Source: Castellaniella sp. (GTDB lineage: Bacteria; Pseudomonadota; Gammaproteobacteria; Burkholderiales; Burkholderiaceae_B). From it: DNA of 64,000 nt. Position 1 is the first letter of the stretch. Every line of letters begins with the position of its first letter. The DNA lies in contig NZ_JAUCCU010000001.1 of assembly GCF_034675845.1 (NCBI RefSeq), positions 558,001-622,000 on the forward strand, given 5' to 3'. Below, one piece after another: positions 35,931 through 45,070 of the stretch. The notes under the pieces were generated by a model. That model saw only the letters and a list, made by a program, of their open reading frames with translations. It was not told the origin of the DNA and did not search any database. The position numbers and the translations under genes are program-made.

Positions 35931-36426
35931 GCTGTATAGCAAAACATACAACAAAAAACCTTTATTAATCAACGCCAACTGGCGCTATCCAGATATTGGA
36001 TTGCTACATTTTAATGTTGTTTTGCGTCTACTGCAGGCACGTTCTGGTCACACTGGGCGGGATGAAAAGATGTTCTAACAAGCTACAAATTCGGGGTATC
36101 CGGATTTGAGTGCGGTTTCTACGGCGTCACCACGTCCGCCAGAAAGACGGGGTCTGCAATCAAGGAGAACGCCATGAGCGGCGATACAACGTAGCAGCGT
36201 AATCCGCTGAATCCCTGAACATTCGGGCGCGTAAAGCCGGGCGATATCGGCATGGGTCAAAAGTTGGCTGATGGCTGGAGGAGCACCCACCCTCTGTATG
36301 CCAGGAGACGCCGCCAAAACCACACGGGAAGTACGCGAGCCTGGGAGAAATCCACGCGAACAGGCCCATGTGGGCATGGTTAAAGCCCGTCCCTGCACGC
36401 GTCGGTTGCGGTGCAGGGTCATCAAT
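35931..36426. other. ICE left-end region without an assured gene
   Basis: About 500 bp next to the junction. The inverted repeat TGTAT...ATACA occurs at 35934-35950. A minus-strand frame of 116 codons crosses 36075-36425 but lacks a ribosome site and recognised domain. It probably holds recombination and regulatory sites. Confidence 0.4.
36075..36377 (-). CDS. Possible small ORF, hypothetical
   Basis: 100-codon frame with a plausible start at 36377 but no clear ribosome site. The translation (QLLTHADIARLYAPECSG..., SGGRGDAVETALKSGYPEF) has normal composition and matches nothing I recognise. It could be a shadow or a small ICE gene. Confidence 0.25.
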   Translation of the reverse strand: MPTWACSRGFLPGSRTSRVVLAASPGIQRVGAPPAISQLLTHADIARLYAPECSGIQRITLLRCIAAHGVLLDCRPRLSGGRGDAVETALKSGYPEFVAC

Positions 36427-36531
36427 AGTGCTGTAGCTCAGTTGGTTAGAGCGCCCCTCTTTGTGGGGAGTCGGAAAGAGAAATTCCGGGCAGGTGCACC
36501 TGCGGCACTGGTTCAATCCCAGTCGGCACTA
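36427..36531 (+). ncRNA. tRNA-like structure with extended acceptor stem and extra hairpins
   Basis: It contains a 7-bp acceptor stem (AGTGCTG/CGGCACT, one G-U), a D-arm (GCTC-AGTTGGTTA-GAGC) and a perfect T-arm (ACTGG-TTCAATC-CCAGT). Between D and T arms are about 53 nt instead of about 22: a CCCC/GGGG hairpin, a CGGAA/TTCCG hairpin with 7-nt loop, and the 14-nt palindrome GCAGGTGCACCTGC. The acceptor stem continues for at least six more pairs outside (ATCAAT/ATTGAT), so this may not be a processed tRNA. The anticodon cannot be assigned with confidence (TTG or TTT registers). An unusual tRNA or a structured RNA of the ICE. Confidence 0.6.
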
Positions 36532-36699
36532 TTGATGGCAAGGGGGGTATAAGGTCCGTGCAGACGGGCTGGTATGCCACCAGTCGCTGGATAACGTAAC
36601 CAGTACATACCTTGCCTGATGCGTCCTCACCCGCCTCCCACAAGCATCAGGCCACGTCACCACGTCGGTTCCATTGGCATCACACCACAAGCACAAATC

Positions 36700-37059
36700 A
36701 TGAAAGAGACCCTTTCGGGCGGGATCTTGCATCTACGCGTCACGCCTGCGCAAATGAATCGGCTCCGATCAGGCGCTGCACTGACAGGAAAGCCCCTCGC
36801 GGACTATGTCCGCGGACTGATCGATGATGCGCTAAACCTCAGTGAACAAATCGTTGAGTTGCGCAGCATTATTCTGGACTATCAGTCCCAAGGCGCGGCC
36901 ACCGAAGCAGCAAGCCCCAACACAGCAGCAACCGCCGTAGTGCAATCCGCATCGGTAGAGACCCTTTTGCTATTGCGTCAACTTGTCAAACCAGAGCACA
37001 CCAGGGCAGCGCACGCGGATCTTGCACGACTCTCAATTCCTCCAATCCCATTAGCCTAA
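36700..37059 (+). CDS. Small ribbon-helix-helix-like protein
   Basis: 119 aa. The N-terminal part LHLRVTPAQMNRLRSGAALTGKPLADYVRGLIDDAL looks like a ribbon-helix-helix DNA-binding domain of the MobC/relaxosome or Arc type; the rest is alanine-rich and helical. At the head of the pilus cluster, so a regulator or relaxosome component is possible. Start at ATG 36700 with no upstream competitor. Confidence 0.6.
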   Translation: MKETLSGGILHLRVTPAQMNRLRSGAALTGKPLADYVRGLIDDALNLSEQIVELRSIILDYQSQGAATEAASPNTAATAVVQSASVETLLLLRQLVKPEHTRAAHADLARLSIPPIPLA

Positions 37060-37078
37060 TCCCAGGCAAGGAGTTTCC

Positions 37079-37663
37079 ATGCACTCAGTTATGTGCAGGG
37101 CTGCCAGCGTCCTGGTGGCCCTGATCGTCTGCATTCCTGCAGTATCGACCGCTAAAGCACCCACACCATCCATTCGAATAAAGATCATCGATGCCGAACC
37201 ACAGGCGTCAGCCCCGATCCCTACGCAAGAAATCATTGCGGCTGCGCCAACTGATGCATCTCCGAATTCCACAGCCCCGGACGAAGTGACAGATCCGGGC
37301 TTTACAAATGATGTTGTTGCCGTCGAAAACGATATTTTTCGTGAGCCAGAAGAGTGGGTGGTTACAGCAGCGGAGGTCGTACCTGTCGATGTACCAAAAC
37401 CTACATGGTCAGTGACTGCAGGAACCACGTTGCACGAGGTAGTACAAAAATGGGCGGATGCAGCCGGCTGGTCTTTGGCATGGACCCTTCCTGAAAAAGA
37501 GCATTTGCGCATTGATGCGAGCAATATTTTTGTGGGGGAATTTAAAGACGCCGTAATCGAGTTATTCAACGCTCTTCCCCCAGACATTCAAATATTTGCT
37601 GAGCTGCGTATACAAAACAACCCGCCACTTATTTACGTGACGCGGCAACAGAGGGTTTACTAA
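37079..37663 (+). CDS. TcpQ/PilL-like periplasmic pilus protein
   Basis: 194 aa with a signal peptide (residues 1-23). The C-terminal half (WSVTAGTTLHEVVQKWADAAGWSLAWTLPEKEHLRIDAS...) is the TcpQ-type domain found in R64 PilL and Vibrio TcpQ, which stabilises the secretin. The stop overlaps the start of the secretin gene (TAATG), consistent with joint function. Confidence 0.78.
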   Translation: MHSVMCRAASVLVALIVCIPAVSTAKAPTPSIRIKIIDAEPQASAPIPTQEIIAAAPTDASPNSTAPDEVTDPGFTNDVVAVENDIFREPEEWVVTAAEVVPVDVPKPTWSVTAGTTLHEVVQKWADAAGWSLAWTLPEKEHLRIDASNIFVGEFKDAVIELFNALPPDIQIFAELRIQNNPPLIYVTRQQRVY

Positions 37664-39477
37664 TGATTCCAAAAAAGGCCCTCGTGGCAATAACCACCAT
37701 CGTCTTAGCAGGATGCGGCACCGTGGCAGAAGTTGCTCGGGATATTGATACAGAACAAAGCGTTCGTCATACGGAATTAAAAACACCATTTCGAATGGCA
37801 CAGCGCAGCCGAGTGATTGAAGTACCTGGCGCGTTTGTCCCAGTTACCGCGATGACATCACTAAACGGTGGGCTTTGGCTACGCACAAAAATGGTTAGCT
37901 TAGACATCAAGAAGCCAACACCATTGGCTGCTATCGTATCCAAATTCGCTGAACAAGGCCTCAATATTGCAAGTGATTTGCCTTTAGACAGATATACGTA
38001 CGTAGGGCGAGTAAACCGGACTGATGCCGACACAGCGCTCAAAACTGTCTTGGGCTCGCTTGGCCTGGACTATCAAGTCGACGATAGTCGTCAACTGATC
38101 ACCATTCGCCCTGTTGCAACGAAATCATGGACCTTGAACATTGGTAACCGTCGTACCTCATTTGCCACCTCCAGCAATGAAAACACTGCATTCGAGTCCG
38201 ATGATTCTTCAGGGGTTTATGGAAACAACGGTGCGGCCGGACGTACCGGCTCTACTCCGGCGCAGTCATCGAACTCGCGATCATCTTCAAACTCTTCAGG
38301 AAGCAGTGCGGACGGTCAGGGCACTACAGTCCAGTCAAGTGATGACTTCTGGTCCAGTTTGTCTAAGGAGCTGGAGGCACGTCTGACTATCCAAGTGCCA
38401 AGCGCTGCGGCCTCAGCGGGTGGAATGGCTGCAAATATTCCACCACCACTGCCTGGTACCACCCCAATGGTTCCTGGGATTGAAGGTGCAAGTTATTCGA
38501 TGCTGAGCACTTCTGGTACCGAGTCCTATGCAGGTCAAAAGTTAGGCTCATTTTCTATAAACCCAGAGACTGGCGCAGTGTCTGTGCAGGCCCCACAGTG
38601 GGTGCTATCCGAGCTTGACACTTACTTTAAAAACGTGCAGGAAATGTACAACACGAACATTTCATTTGCTGGCGAAATAATCCTGGTCACCACATCACGT
38701 GGTGATAGTGAAGGATTTGACTTATCAGGGTTCGCACAATGGGCTGGCGGGAAGTATGGGGCCATCATTACAAATAATGCTTTAGGTGGGGTCACGGTAA
38801 GCATGCCAGAAGGAGGTGGTGTCCCTGCTGTAGCGGCCAGTGCTCAAGGCGTTGCTGGCCCGCTTATCGGTGGTCAATACCGAAGTGGTGAAAATGCACT
38901 GAATATTTTCAACGCATACTTATCCGAAGTGGGTAAGGTTTCTGTAATCCAAAAACCACGGATAACAACCACTTCTGGTGTGCCGGGAGTCTTCAGGAGA
39001 AAATATGTTGATTACTACAATGACATAACTCAGGAAGCAGCTGCCGGTGGAACCGGCTCTGCAATTACAGCAACGAAGAACCAAATCATTCCTGTAGAAA
39101 CCGGCATTGACTTACGCGTGAATCCACGTGTTGATGTCAGCACCGGACTTATTCGAGTGCAGTTGTCTCTTAATCAAATTATTCGATCAGGAACCAGGGT
39201 CCTCTCACAGATGATTACCTTCGGAAATACTGCTCAATCGGTAAACACCGCGATTCCGCTATTGACCAAACAAAATTCCCAAGGCGAAGTTCTTTTGCGT
39301 GATGGTGACATGATTATTATTGGTGGCCAGACGGAGGACAGTATGAGTGCGGATGAGAGCGGTCTTCCAGGAGGGGCTCGAGGTCCTCTGGGTGGGATCT
39401 TCGGCACAAAGGAGGCCAATCGAGGAAAACAGACCTACTACTTCGCTTTGCGTGTCACCGTCAATAAGAGGCAATGA
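37663..39477 (+). CDS. pilN: Type IVb pilus secretin, lipoprotein (PilN)
   Basis: Outer-membrane secretin of R64-type thin pili, 604 aa. The lipobox is VLAGC (Cys18). N-terminal N-domains, a Ser/Asn/Gly-rich linker (about residues 180-230), then the secretin domain with VNPRVDVSTGLIRVQLSLNQI and LLRDGDMIIIGGQTED near the C-terminus. It is the usual neighbour of PilL and overlaps the next gene by 4 bp. Confidence 0.9.
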   Translation: MIPKKALVAITTIVLAGCGTVAEVARDIDTEQSVRHTELKTPFRMAQRSRVIEVPGAFVPVTAMTSLNGGLWLRTKMVSLDIKKPTPLAAIVSKFAEQGLNIASDLPLDRYTYVGRVNRTDADTALKTVLGSLGLDYQVDDSRQLITIRPVATKSWTLNIGNRRTSFATSSNENTAFESDDSSGVYGNNGAAGRTGSTPAQSSNSRSSSNSSGSSADGQGTTVQSSDDFWSSLSKELEARLTIQVPSAAASAGGMAANIPPPLPGTTPMVPGIEGASYSMLSTSGTESYAGQKLGSFSINPETGAVSVQAPQWVLSELDTYFKNVQEMYNTNISFAGEIILVTTSRGDSEGFDLSGFAQWAGGKYGAIITNNALGGVTVSMPEGGGVPAVAASAQGVAGPLIGGQYRSGENALNIFNAYLSEVGKVSVIQKPRITTTSGVPGVFRRKYVDYYNDITQEAAAGGTGSAITATKNQIIPVETGIDLRVNPRVDVSTGLIRVQLSLNQIIRSGTRVLSQMITFGNTAQSVNTAIPLLTKQNSQGEVLLRDGDMIIIGGQTEDSMSADESGLPGGARGPLGGIFGTKEANRGKQTYYFALRVTVNKRQ

Positions 39478-40568
39478 TGATTGGAAAAGTGCGCCGCTGG
39501 CAAAAGCGCCGGGCGAGAGCGCGGCCTGATCGCCGCCAAGCTCAACGGGGCTTTGCTCTTCTTGAAATCATGATTTCAGTTTTGGTAATCGGAATCCTCT
39601 CGGCTGCGTTGGGGCCACTGATGAGGTCGATCATAACGATGAATGAAAGAGCGTACGAAGAGCGCCATCGTTTGAACAACCTCAGGATCGGCGCTGCATT
39701 GATGTCGGTTGCATCCAGCTCAAAGTTAGGCAGATTGCCAGCACCGGTAACATCAGGCGCATTGACGAATGCGATATACAACCCCGCAGACAGTACGCCA
39801 GCCGGGTTGGCACTATCGTCCGCGCTAGTGCAGGCGGGCGTCAATATGTCCGAAGTCAATGATGATGGACGTACAGCAGCAAATGTGCGCGTTTATCAGA
39901 TGGTGTCACCGCCCGCAATGCAAACGCCGCTCTTTTTCCAAAGCGGTCCATCAGTGTTTCTTCGTTATGACGTCGGTGCGATTTACTTGACGGCGTGCTC
40001 AAAAGGAAGCGCCGACTGTAATCCGGGACCGGGCGGTGTGCCCGGTGACTCTGCGGCCATGACTGTAGCAAACCATGCCAGCTGGGCAACCTCCGGGACT
40101 GACGGCAGCCCGTTTTTGATTTCGTCTTTGCCTGTGCAGAAGATGATGCTGGCAAACACTGTTCAGCGACTGGAGCGGTTGCGCGAAGCGATGGTTGGAT
40201 ATCTCCGTGTGCAGCAGCTCACAGCGAGCGCTTCGGACTCTACGAACTGGTATCCGAATCAACTCGGAAACTCAGAACCTGGGTCGCTTGCTACATCTAA
40301 TCCAGCTGGTAATCAAGATTGCCTGGATGGCTGGTATCGGCTGGATGACTCAAACGACATTTTGCCGACGCTTGGTCTTGCGGGAGAAGAGTTTGGTCAG
40401 ACCGCTTGGGGTGGGTCAATTGAATATTGCCGCGATTATGACCCCACTGGTCTACAGGATCCAGACCAGCCACCTCACTATGCAGCTTTGCGTATTCTGC
40501 GTGATATCTCACAAGGCCTTCCGCCAGATAACGCAGTACGTGGGAACAACGTCTTTCTGACGTTCTAA
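39474..40568 (+). CDS. Type IV prepilin-like protein, large
   Basis: 364 aa. After a basic leader of about 26 residues comes the prepilin peptidase site RRQAQRG|FALLEIMISVLVIGILSAAL, with Glu5 of the mature protein. The remaining ~310 residues form a soluble head rich in Gly/Asn/Ser. Size and position resemble PilV-like minor pilins, but no shufflon-type inverted repeats are seen downstream. It overlaps the secretin by 4 bp. Confidence 0.82.
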   Translation: MMIGKVRRWQKRRARARPDRRQAQRGFALLEIMISVLVIGILSAALGPLMRSIITMNERAYEERHRLNNLRIGAALMSVASSSKLGRLPAPVTSGALTNAIYNPADSTPAGLALSSALVQAGVNMSEVNDDGRTAANVRVYQMVSPPAMQTPLFFQSGPSVFLRYDVGAIYLTACSKGSADCNPGPGGVPGDSAAMTVANHASWATSGTDGSPFLISSLPVQKMMLANTVQRLERLREAMVGYLRVQQLTASASDSTNWYPNQLGNSEPGSLATSNPAGNQDCLDGWYRLDDSNDILPTLGLAGEEFGQTAWGGSIEYCRDYDPTGLQDPDQPPHYAALRILRDISQGLPPDNAVRGNNVFLTF

Positions 40569-40614
40569 GCCCTTTATTCATTAAATTTCATTTCTATCGC
40601 TCATTGGAGTTCGC

Positions 40615-41292
40615 ATGCACACGCCTGTAGAAAATCAACAGTCAACCGTTCAAACAAGGCCGGATGACAAACATCAATCGAAGCTTCGTCGTCAACGAGG
40701 GTTCGGCCTTCTCGAAGTCATGATTGTGGTGGTGGTTGTCGGGATCCTTTACGCTTTATCTGGTCGTTCTCTTGGCGGCTCGACGGAAAAAGCAAACGCA
40801 ACGGCCATGACGCGCATGTCGCAGAAACTGACCGACAACTGGACAATGATTGCCCAAACCTGCGGAACAACTACGGATCCGGCGAACAGTCCGGTCAGTG
40901 GGAATAGCGCAGCCAACGCACTTAATCTGTTGATCGGCGGAAATACTAGCGCAGCAACCGGCGGTTACACGGTTCCCGCCGCATATGAAAGTTGCTACCG
41001 CCAGTCAAAAGTACTGCCATTGACTGAATCTGCCCAATGGGATGCCACCAATACGCGATGGCTCGTGTCGAGCTATGAGGTAGTGATTGCGCGATCCACT
41101 AGCTCTGGACAAGGCTTTATTGATACCCAATATCAGAACGTACCGTCCGAGCTGGCCTTGCTGATCGTGCAGCAGTTTGTGCCGAGTGTGACAGATCTTG
41201 GTGCTGCTGCTAGCAACTCATACGTGGCCGTGCACTATGGTGCCGAAACGGCGGGCGCTCGCACAGTGACTCTGCGCCGGCCAGTCAACTAA
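40615..41292 (+). CDS. pilS: Type IVb major prepilin (PilS-like)
   Basis: 225 aa with leader LRRQRG|FGLLEVMIVVVVVGILYALSG, the class IV prepilin pattern with Glu5. The head carries a Cys pair (TCGTTTDP, YESCYRQ). Size suggests the major pilin of a type IVb pilus. The prepilin peptidase is not visible in the window. Confidence 0.82.
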   Translation: MHTPVENQQSTVQTRPDDKHQSKLRRQRGFGLLEVMIVVVVVGILYALSGRSLGGSTEKANATAMTRMSQKLTDNWTMIAQTCGTTTDPANSPVSGNSAANALNLLIGGNTSAATGGYTVPAAYESCYRQSKVLPLTESAQWDATNTRWLVSSYEVVIARSTSSGQGFIDTQYQNVPSELALLIVQQFVPSVTDLGAAASNSYVAVHYGAETAGARTVTLRRPVN

Positions 41293-41308
41293 ACAGCGGA
41301 GCTGCTTC

Positions 41309-42118
41309 ATGTACGCAGTGTTCGTCATTGCGTTATCTGCGTGGCTGGCCTACATCTCGGATGGGCTGGTCACGCACTATCGCGAACTCAGTCAGATGTA
41401 TCAGGAACATGCGCGTGCAATTCAGACCAGGTTGATTGCTGAAGCGCTCGACCAGTATGTCAATGAGAGGGGCGAATTCCCGTTGTCGTTGACGGCTTTG
41501 GCAACAACACCTGGTTTTGAGTACGTGCGTGGTTTATATGGCCCTTGGCAGGGATATGACGTCACAACAGGATTAACCGATAGCGTTTGGCGTTACTCCA
41601 GAATGACGTTCTTCACAACAAATCCTAAAGACGGGATTTCTCGTGAAACCTACCTTGGCCAGAACTCATGCGGGACAGGCCCCTTTTCGTCAGCCACCAG
41701 CTGGTGTGGTTCACCCGGCAGCTCCTGGTACAGGCGCGAAAGCAAGGATTCAGTTCATAACGAGCTGGCCAATCAACGAATACGGCTGCACCGTACTCTT
41801 CAGAAACTAGCGCAGCATTACAACAGCCATGGTGCATTTCCAGCCGCGAAGTCTGATGGCTCTGTTATGTCGGATGGCTCTATCCAGACCTTGGCCGATA
41901 TTGTGGGTTTTTCGTCAGCCCTTAACGACTGTATCGGCGCCTACGCCTTCGAATCGGTCCCTCTGGACTGTGTTGATTTGTACGACCAATGGGGCGGCAA
42001 GATTGAATATCAGCTGGAAAGCGACCAAACAATTGTGTTGCTCTCCCGCGCCCCGGTTTTCAATGCTGCTGGCACACAAATAACGGTCGCCGCAACTTAC
42101 GACCTGTCTTTACTTTAG
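41309..42118 (+). CDS. Pseudopilin-like membrane protein without leader
   Basis: 269 aa beginning with a membrane helix (YAVFVIALSAWLAYISDGL) but no prepilin peptidase motif. Two similar helical segments, ALDQYVNERGEFPLS (about residue 49) and KLAQHYNSHGAFPAA (about residue 167), suggest an internal duplication of a GspG-like stalk. Between the major pilin and ATPase genes; role in the pilus is inferred. Confidence 0.6.
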   Translation: MYAVFVIALSAWLAYISDGLVTHYRELSQMYQEHARAIQTRLIAEALDQYVNERGEFPLSLTALATTPGFEYVRGLYGPWQGYDVTTGLTDSVWRYSRMTFFTTNPKDGISRETYLGQNSCGTGPFSSATSWCGSPGSSWYRRESKDSVHNELANQRIRLHRTLQKLAQHYNSHGAFPAAKSDGSVMSDGSIQTLADIVGFSSALNDCIGAYAFESVPLDCVDLYDQWGGKIEYQLESDQTIVLLSRAPVFNAAGTQITVAATYDLSLL

Positions 42119-42125
42119 GCGCACT

Positions 42126-43961
42126 ATGCAAGCAATTGACGTTGCAAAAGAATGGGGATGGAGTAGCCCACCCGAGACGGTTCTGGATGTTGCAGAACAC
42201 TGCCTCTTGGCTAAAGAACTGAAATCCGGCGACCTTATGGTAAAGCTCGGCATTATCAGCGAAGAGCGTCGCGATCGGTTATTAAGCACCAAGCCCGCCG
42301 AGCAGCGCACAGTAACGTGGTTCGCTCAACACGAGTCAGGCATTGCAGCAAATCAAGATCGCATCCTGGCCCTGCAGGCAGGATATCCCTACTACTCTCA
42401 GTTAACGGAACTGTCGGTGCATGAATGTATGCATGACCGGGACGTTAAGAAGCGGGCTGATGGCATCGATGCGGCGGTCATGATGATTCAAGACACGCTG
42501 CCGGTGCTGGTTTTTGCGACATGGCCGGCGTTGCTAAGCTTCAAATCTATGGGCCGCGCTGAGCAGCAAGCCGACCCGATCGTGAAACATCTGGGTGGCG
42601 TCCCACGGTTGGCAGTCGGGGCCCGGGATGCAATCTCCGTCATCATTCGCAATGTGCTGGACAGCACCGATACATCCAGCACCGCTGAACTGGCTAACCT
42701 CTGGGTGGCTGCCAGCGCGGAGAACCGTGATAAAGAAGAGAACCGTCTGGTAACCCGTTTGATTGACCATGCGCTTAGTACGGGAGCCACTGACATCGCC
42801 CTCATGCCGCAACGAAATGGCGAGTATCGCGTACAAATCCGACGCTATAACGAAATGGTGACGGCGCCCACAATCGGGGATCGAATCAGCGCAGAACAAA
42901 GCGCACAGATAATCCAGCTGCTGCAGTCGAAGTCCGGCGCTAATCCGAGCAACACGCAACAACGATTGCCCACCAACGGGCACATTTCTTATAAGAGCTC
43001 GACGGCCGGGGATGTGTTTTTACGGCTATCGTTTATCCCACTGAATCATTTGGGCGAACTGCGCAATCTCACGTCATGTTCGATCAGGTTGTTGCCTCGC
43101 ACTGATGCCAATATTTCTCTGGACAAGCTGGAGCTAGACCCGGTCGTCATAGAAACCGTACGCTTTGCGATGAGGCTCTCGTACGGTCTAGTTGTCGTAG
43201 TAGGGCCGACGAACAGCGGTAAGTCAACAACTGTCGCGGGTGCCATCGGTGAGCACGTTAATCTTTTCGGTTCTCGCCGCAAGCGTCTCTCGGTTGAGGA
43301 TCCCATTGAACGGTTCTTGCCAGGTATTACCCAGGTCAATGTACCGACGCACGTTACTCGAGAGGCTGCATTTGGTGAGGTGCTGCGAGCATTCAAACGC
43401 CACGACCCAGACCTGATATGGGTAGGAGAGGTTCAAGACCAGCACACAGCAGACATCTGTGTGGCGCAAGCAAGCACAGGCCATCTGGCACTTTCCACCA
43501 TGCATGCCAGCAACACGATTCAAGGATTTGATCATCTGGCCAAGATGCTGCCAGCCGATAAACGATTCCAATTGGTGGAAAGCTGCAGCGCCATTATTTC
43601 CCAGCGCCTTGTGCAGCGACTTTGTCCTCACTGTCGCATCGTCGACAAGCACACCGAAACGGAAGCGGCCGAATTCGCTGCCTATTGCGAAATGATAGGT
43701 GAGAAGGCTTCGCTACCCACTCAAATTGCTCGACCCAATCCTGATGGTTGTGATCGCTGCGGTAATTCAGGCTACGCGGGGGTAGTGCCTGTCAATGAGG
43801 TTCTGCTGATGACGCGCGAAGCAAAGGAACATGCGAGAAAGTTGATTGAAGGCGTGGCTTCCCGCGAAGGATTGGCACCCTATCGAAAGCTGACGATGCT
43901 CCAGAATCTCGTAAGCCGTTTGGATTCACACCAGGTCGGTTTCGACGCCATCTTCGAATGA
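42126..43961 (+). CDS. pilQ: Type IV pilus assembly ATPase (PilQ/GspE family)
   Basis: 611 aa hexameric ATPase powering pilus extension. Walker A is VVVVGPTNSGKSTTVAGAI (about residue 356), the Asp box is ERFLPGITQVNVP, Walker B is DPDLIWVGEVQD, and the zinc tetracysteine is RLCPHCRIVDK...CDRCGNSGYAG. The N-terminal ~170 residues are the GspE-II-like domain. Named after R64 PilQ. Confidence 0.9.
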   Translation: MQAIDVAKEWGWSSPPETVLDVAEHCLLAKELKSGDLMVKLGIISEERRDRLLSTKPAEQRTVTWFAQHESGIAANQDRILALQAGYPYYSQLTELSVHECMHDRDVKKRADGIDAAVMMIQDTLPVLVFATWPALLSFKSMGRAEQQADPIVKHLGGVPRLAVGARDAISVIIRNVLDSTDTSSTAELANLWVAASAENRDKEENRLVTRLIDHALSTGATDIALMPQRNGEYRVQIRRYNEMVTAPTIGDRISAEQSAQIIQLLQSKSGANPSNTQQRLPTNGHISYKSSTAGDVFLRLSFIPLNHLGELRNLTSCSIRLLPRTDANISLDKLELDPVVIETVRFAMRLSYGLVVVVGPTNSGKSTTVAGAIGEHVNLFGSRRKRLSVEDPIERFLPGITQVNVPTHVTREAAFGEVLRAFKRHDPDLIWVGEVQDQHTADICVAQASTGHLALSTMHASNTIQGFDHLAKMLPADKRFQLVESCSAIISQRLVQRLCPHCRIVDKHTETEAAEFAAYCEMIGEKASLPTQIARPNPDGCDRCGNSGYAGVVPVNEVLLMTREAKEHARKLIEGVASREGLAPYRKLTMLQNLVSRLDSHQVGFDAIFE

Positions 43962-44033
43962 AGCGGACAAAGGACTCCCGGAGCGCTCTAACGATCTGGA
44001 GTGCCGTCACAATGTCATAAAAAGGTCATCAAC

Positions 44034-45068
44034 ATGATGTCGCTTAAACAGATCAATGCAGCGGCCGATGCATTGGCAAGTATGTTTGGTGCCGGCACTG
44101 CAATCGACAAGATCATGAAACGGATGTCTTCGTTGCAGCCTGCTCAGAAAGAGTTTTGGCAGAAGGCACAGGTTTCAGTCGAACAGGGCGCCCGCCTTTC
44201 TGAACCTCTTTCTCAGGTGTGGCCTTCCAGTCTTGTGAATGCTGTGAGAGCAGGCGAGGCGTCAGGAAAGATTGAGCAAGCTCTTGCTCAAATAGCGGAA
44301 ACCACTGAGCTTCAACTGAAAATTCAGGCGCAGATATCCAAGCTTGGATATCCGTTTCTGCTGATTGGATGCGGAATCGGAATCTTCATTTTCTACATGG
44401 TCGTTGTTCTGCCGAACATTGGTCGGGCATTGGGTACGAAAACACCGAGTCCGATGATGAAATTGTCAGCATGGCTCAGTGAGCTTGCGGCAAACCATGG
44501 CTTCATCATTCTTGGAGCGATTGGCATCATCGCTGTTTTGTTGACCAGCTGGTTGAGATCAGCCGAGGCCCGCACAACGATTCTGAACTGGAGCATGGCA
44601 GTTCCGGTGCTGCGTAATGCGCTTAGAGACCTGTACTTCGGAATCTGGGCGAACTACATGGCAATGATGGCTGCAGCTGGCATTTCAACCACGCACGGCT
44701 TGAGGCTGACCCAGCCAATTCTGCCCGAAGCAATGCAGGAGAGCGTTCAGCAATTTTTGCATGACCTGGAGGTCAATCACCGCTCGATGAGTGATGCTGC
44801 AGATCCAAGCTTGCAGACCGATGATCGGGCAAAGTGGTGGCCGTTTTACATCGGCCAGGCCTTCTTGATGGCCGACTCAACTGGGAGAGTGGATACAGCC
44901 TTACAAAAGGTTGCTCCATCGCTCATCAAGGAAGGAAGCCAGCTTCTTGCAGCCGTTCTGAAAGGCTTCTGGGTCGTATCGATAACCATAACTGCCATTG
45001 TGGCGGTGGCACCTTTAATTGCGTACTACTGGGAGCTTGGTCAGGCTTTCAACCAATCAGGACTGTAA
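44034..45068 (+). CDS. pilR: Type IV pilus inner-membrane platform protein (PilR/GspF family)
   Basis: 344 aa. Two GspF repeats with three membrane helices (about residues 100-130, 157-178, 316-338). AVRAGEASGKIEQALAQIAE is the conserved cytoplasmic segment in repeat 1, and MADSTGRVDTALQKVAPSL in repeat 2. The start at 44034 (ATGATG) follows AAAGGTCATC; an earlier frame start lacks a ribosome site. Confidence 0.88.
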   Translation: MMSLKQINAAADALASMFGAGTAIDKIMKRMSSLQPAQKEFWQKAQVSVEQGARLSEPLSQVWPSSLVNAVRAGEASGKIEQALAQIAETTELQLKIQAQISKLGYPFLLIGCGIGIFIFYMVVVLPNIGRALGTKTPSPMMKLSAWLSELAANHGFIILGAIGIIAVLLTSWLRSAEARTTILNWSMAVPVLRNALRDLYFGIWANYMAMMAAAGISTTHGLRLTQPILPEAMQESVQQFLHDLEVNHRSMSDAADPSLQTDDRAKWWPFYIGQAFLMADSTGRVDTALQKVAPSLIKEGSQLLAAVLKGFWVVSITITAIVAVAPLIAYYWELGQAFNQSGL

Positions 45069-45070
45069 AC

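Noticed and set aside
39474..42118. Possible shufflon next to the pilin genes
   Set aside because: No inverted repeats of sfx type, no reversed partial pilV ends and no recombinase gene were seen.
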